64,000 bases of DNA, from NCBI GenBank assembly GCA_033032175.1, contig CM065307.1, positions 9,672,001 through 9,736,000 of the forward strand, in the 5' to 3' direction. Position 1 is the stretch's first letter; each line of letters begins with the position of its first letter. Both the position numbers and the translations under genes were made by a program. This document shows, piece by piece, positions 62,701 to 64,000 of this stretch. This DNA is from Saturnia japonica. Taxonomy: Eukaryota > Arthropoda > Insecta > Lepidoptera > Saturniidae. Under the pieces are notes generated by a model. It was given only the letters and a program-made list of their open reading frames with translations. It was not told the origin of the DNA and ran no database searches.

Positions 62701-63327
62701 CCGAAAGCAGCCGTAGATTGTGTATCATCAGCTTCCACAATCGCCTTTAATTCGTCATTGTCGACCAAAGTCTTCGGACGACCGCGAGGTTCATTTTTCA
62801 GGTCGAAATTCCTAAAACGGAAGCGAACAAACCAATAACAGGTGGTGCGTTGGTTTGTAGTGTTAGTTCCGTAAACGTCGTTGATGTTGCGTGCCGCTTG
62901 TGCCGCGTTGCTGCCACGACGGTACTCATATTCCATAATTACTCGAATTTTTAACGAATCCATGATGACAAAAAAGATTTAAATGCGATGAAAAAGTAAC
63001 ACTAATCAATAAAAAAAATGATTACTTTTGGAAAAAGAATTCCATGTTTTTAAAGTAAAATTAATTTGAAATTGGAATTCTTAGCCAAACAAAAATTATT
63101 TTGATTTGAAATAGCCAGTACTGCAGAACGGCAATTTCAAAGGTAAAGACCTATTATTTATAATGTAGGTAGTAAATAAGTATTGTAGGCTTTTAATAAA
63201 TACCTGGCGTATCCAGAGGTGTAAACGGTCCGTGAGTTAGTGTAAAGGTGTCCAATTCCACGAGTGAGTGCAGTTTCAGAAAAGCTCGAGCAGCTCCGGC
63301 TGGAGCTGAACTTGAATTTGAAGTAAC
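38727..63327 (-). CDS. MED14: Mediator complex subunit 14 (C-terminal 842 residues)
   Basis: MED14 is the backbone subunit linking the head, middle and tail of Mediator, the RNA polymerase II coactivator in the nucleus. Exons in order: 63327-63204, 60788-60646, 59979-59739, 59105-58968, 56111-55907, 55464-55305, 54889-54749, 53289-53196, 44464-44370, 44051-43799, 42643-42417, 40761-40600, 40312-40019, 39354-39224 and 38847-38727 (stop TAG 38727-38729). All are GT-AG and phase-consistent. Blocks shared with vertebrate MED14: RLTTKNQARVW, SIEVGIRGGGVVTIRDG, EDDNPPSPMSP, CRSWSGY, FLACVYMKRTLQRF, EKFFEQRVA, IPPTAPPIVPAGQPAVLL and ECTLWPAVRDLLTNFTLP at the end. The Ser/Pro/Gly/His-rich linker (44464-43799) matches the disordered region of the family. 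The N-terminal part lies beyond 64000. The large introns hold a LINE and a mariner. Confidence 0.95.
39640..39880 (+). mobile_element. LINE 3'-end relic
   Basis: Reads on the plus strand as a decayed RT C-terminus (a KKWKSLEERPLP tail after an Arg/Lys-rich stretch) followed by an A/TTA-rich run. It is in the MED14 intron between exons 40312-40019 and 39354-39224. Confidence 0.45.
40795..41345 (-). mobile_element. MITE with terminal inverted repeats, copy 2
   Basis: The same element as 17988-18515 in the opposite orientation. It has a TACCATTTTCATTTCTTTAT left end, a matching right end 'gaaatggaaatagta', and shared interior phrases ('ttgataatgccaacttcttc', 'ggatacttttgtacaaattt', 'gagaaactgatagggatgga'). 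It starts only about 33 bp upstream of MED14 exon 40761-40600, so it forms part of that intron's 3' end. Confidence 0.72.
41405..41780. repeat. SINE-like dispersed repeat
   Basis: Contains 'taccggcctgcgaatattta' and 'actggatatgcacaggctga', close to phrases in 28750-28880. Coding content is absent. It is in a MED14 intron. Confidence 0.4.
43318..43590 (-). repeat. Interspersed repeat, inverted copy
   Basis: Starts 'gtttgaacgcgctaatttct' then 'ggaactaccagtca', the inverse of the end of the family seen at 15925 and 61640. The right limit is uncertain. Confidence 0.45.
45436..47002 (+). pseudogene. LINE ORF1 (RNA-binding protein), frameshifted
   Basis: The first open part, 45436-45816, starts MENKKETKGK, has a short poly-Gln run and a Lys/Arg-rich end. 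The second, 45944-47002, is in another frame. It carries a Lys/Arg/Ser-rich leader and then a folded region (VMIQPFRDLTAEQAEEIKKS; KPFFSEGFLKMW; NDLALNWLHKTI) that resembles the DUF4780-type domain of LINE ORF1 proteins. No CCHC knuckles are seen. The two parts were probably one ORF1 before a frameshift near 45820-45940. The protein would coat the element RNA for reinsertion. Confidence 0.65.
46830..50512 (+). pseudogene. LINE ORF2 (endonuclease, RT, RNase H), broken
   Basis: It overlaps the end of ORF1 in another frame. The endonuclease (about 46990-47680) shows QTNLQHKQ, ALIQELW, ADTNSHHPLWG and SDHRWI. The RT (about 48330-49110) shows KAPGLDSIFP, FRPISLTSF, SFIDIEEAFD and GYADDLAILL (YADD at 49005-49016). 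A distal RT/connection segment (49144-49767) follows in a shifted frame. The RNase H has YTDGSKTDTGTGAG near 49790, SDSTAVLRALE and LQWIKGHSVSLGNDAADELA. A zinc-finger end CRACMEGEETATHVVLKC lies near 50440-50500. In-frame stops at 48513 and 48909 and shifts near 49100, 49770-49910 and 50265 disable it. RT and endonuclease active-site residues remain readable. Confidence 0.82.
50706..53195. other. MED14 intron, mostly unassigned
   Basis: Right of the LINE. Apart from the minisatellite at 51905-52335 and a poly-C run near 53022-53032 nothing could be assigned. The short open frames at 51330-51778 have no support. Confidence 0.45.
51905..52335. repeat. Degenerate minisatellite, unit about 112-124 bp
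   Basis: Nearly four diverged head-to-tail copies. Landmarks in order in each unit: 'gagcYcYgccaaactat', 'agagctatcgaaatgYtg', 'aatctgatgagcgttttct', 'gatggcaaataaa', 'ggagtaactgatgtggaacc'. Starts of successive 'tggaac' landmarks are near 52026, 52151 and 52263. It is in a MED14 intron. Confidence 0.7.
53545..53800 (+). mobile_element. tRNA-derived SINE, family B copy 2
   Basis: tRNA-like head with A box (TAACCTAGTGG) and a degenerate B box (GGTTCTCGAATCCC), then body 'gttattggggttttcctatg' and 'gagtttggtttcgtgcccg' ending near 'gatacaggcgtgattgtg'. It is in the MED14 intron before exon 53289-53196. Confidence 0.7.
57470..57715 (-). mobile_element. tRNA-derived SINE, family B copy 3
   Basis: The most diverged of three copies. 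The plus strand shows 'aacccaaactccgagctgct' and 'acattgctcgacctgggg', the inverse of the family body and B-box side. The tRNA-like head at about 57655-57710 is damaged. Confidence 0.6.
58676..58795 (+). mobile_element. Poly(A) retroposon, truncated second copy
   Basis: Shares 'ttcgcggctgagtgccct', 'gtgaagctgtaaaagccgca' and 'cctaaggctaacagtgt' with 35442-35774, ends in about 20 A, and lacks about 12 bp inside. No clear target duplication was found. Confidence 0.65.
59225..59490 (+). repeat. Dispersed repeat with TTTTTGAGTTAAA core, copy 3
   Basis: The left part has 'attgctccgctccatggtcg' wording as in 15750-15780. The right part has 'caaaatttcataagaatctg' and 'gtttttgagttaaatccggt' as in 28310-28370. 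It may be two joined repeat fragments. It is in the MED14 intron between exons 59979-59739 and 59105-58968. Confidence 0.45.
60040..60580. repeat. SINE-like repeat in MED14 intron
   Basis: Shares 'tatatccagcagccgagagg' with 9205-9225 and 'gaccatcacc'-type phrases with other fragments. Open frames here are by-products. Class not resolved. Confidence 0.35.
61141..61645 (+). repeat. Interspersed repeat with AT-microsatellite expansion
   Basis: Matches 15480-15925 along its length. At the point where the other copy has 'tgttatatagcctatag', this copy carries about 65 extra bp of TA-rich repeats (about 61455-61520). It ends with 'taacattagtatagat'. It is in the MED14 intron just left of the mariner. 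Confidence 0.6.
61879..63154 (-). mobile_element. Mariner transposon, 1.28 kb, apparently complete
   Basis: The left end TTAGGTCTTTACCTATGAAA and the right end ('aacggcaatttcaaaggtaa' then 'agacctat') are inverted repeats with two or three differences. TA lies outside both ends (61877-61878 and 63155-63156). It contains one uninterrupted transposase gene on the minus strand. It sits in the MED14 intron beginning about 50 bp downstream of exon 63327-63204, in the same orientation as MED14. Length and ends fit the cecropia/mori-type mariners of Lepidoptera. Confidence 0.92.
61956..62963 (-). CDS. Mariner DD34D transposase, uninterrupted
   Basis: 335 codons with no stop or frameshift, close to the usual 340-350 aa. 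It cuts and rejoins transposon ends in the nucleus. Visible parts: N-terminal helix-turn-helix DNA-binding region (residues about 1-105, with a GRPKTLVD linker), WVPHEL (110-115), then the catalytic triad Asp147 (TCDEKW), Asp239 (LLHDNTRPH) and Asp274 (YSPDLAPTDYYFF), exactly 34 residues between the last two. The start ATG at 62961-62963 gives MDSLKIRVIMEYEY, the usual family start region. Possible weak points are Thr where most relatives have Ala in HDNARPH and an extra RFR in the RFRFRNFDL stretch. Activity is inference. Confidence 0.9.
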   Translation of the reverse strand: MDSLKIRVIMEYEYRRGSNAAQAARNINDVYGTNTTNQRTTCYWFVRFRFRNFDLKNEPRGRPKTLVDNDELKAIVEADDTQSTAAFGVSVKTILVHLRQIGKVKKLDKWVPHELNDRQREIRVETCLALLNRHTNEGILNRIVTCDEKWILFDNHKRSASWLDPGSAPKQCPKRKLTPRKVMVTVWWSSAGVIHQGFLPNGVSITADVYCEELNTMMEKLSHLQPALVNRSSPLLLHDNTRPHTAQQTVSKLQELWLEVLRHPPYSPDLAPTDYYFFQNFDNCLAGKKFNTREAVQNAFEELVASRPADFFKKGINKLPLRWQRCIDCMGDYFV

Positions 63328-64000
63328 CTAGACCAACATTGCAAATTATGAAGGTACTTAATTTAATAGATAAATAAACCATGTAATGTACAGGTAAATT
63401 CAATTTTATAATAAAACTAAATAATATACAATTATTTTATATGTATTTATTTATTGAAATGTTAAAATTCTTATATTTTTTTAAATGAGCATTATCAGTT
63501 TAGTTCAGTATCCATTGAACAATGCAATGAATTCCATCCTTATTTTAATGCCTGGCACATCATTACTATAAAAATAAAGAAACAAGTGTCAAGTGATTGT
63601 TTCGTGACATCGGCAATTGAAATTTAAACGTAAAACCAAAAAGAAGATATAAAAGCTAACAAAAAACGATGCTCGCACGCATCTTATAATAAATTTAGGA
63701 CGTGCCGGCCGGCTTCGGGACGCCATTATTCGCGAATGCTATGAAAGCATAAGAACAAGAACCGCGCGGATGTGATTTCATCTACCACGACTACCACCAA
63801 CATCCCGTTCTCTCAAACTTTACTATTCTTCCTATTCATAAAATATACAGTCCACGCTCATAATCTAACAAAAACAAAACCACAAGTGAAAACTTTTTAG
63901 CATCGTTGTGATTTCAAACTCGATGAAACGAAAAAGCGACACTAAAAAGAGACAAACACGTACATCTATAAGATTTAACCAGCGAGAGAATGAAGAATTT
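63328..64000. other. MED14 intron or upstream sequence, nothing recognised
   Basis: No exon could be supported right of 63327. The family needs several hundred more N-terminal codons, which must lie beyond the window. A GC-richer patch at 63700-63780 was checked on both strands without finding a convincing exon. Confidence 0.4.

Noticed and set aside
63700..63790. GC-rich patch considered as a MED14 exon or promoter
   Set aside because: No open frame with splice sites in phase with exon 63327-63204 was found.

Overview
The window looks like nuclear DNA from a lepidopteran (moth or butterfly). It is AT-rich, genes are split into small exons with GT-AG introns, and it carries repeat types typical of Lepidoptera: tRNA-headed SINEs, cecropia/mori-type mariners, an RNase H-bearing non-LTR element and several MITEs. 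Exon chains below were assembled by eye from splice signals, reading phase and remembered family sequence. No alignment was run.

Layout. (1) 3.65-16.57 kb, plus strand: the RhoGEF Ect2/pebble, from the end of its second BRCT domain through the DH and PH domains to a short basic C-terminus. Its N-terminal BRCT exons lie left of the window. (2) 17.1-20.9 kb: a convergent intergenic gap with a MITE and a foldback. (3) 20.86-34.22 kb, minus strand: a complete 15-exon SLC6-type membrane transporter, 599 codons, with a very divergent first transmembrane segment. (4) 34.2-38.6 kb: intergenic, with retroposons. (5) 38.73-63.33 kb, minus strand and continuing right: the last 15 exons (842 codons) of Mediator subunit MED14. 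Its introns hold a 6.1-kb LINE flanked by a 13-bp target duplication, a 1.28-kb mariner with an uninterrupted DD34D transposase, a minisatellite and several SINEs. The SLC6 introns hold a second, decayed mariner that was itself broken by a hAT fragment.

The three host genes act in unrelated processes: cytokinesis, membrane transport and transcription. I see no operon-like or functional clustering. The points most worth a second look are a 1.6-kb symmetric exon that falls inside the Ect2 BRCT fold, the SLC6 protein lacking the canonical sodium-site motif, and the datable nested or flanked transposon insertions.
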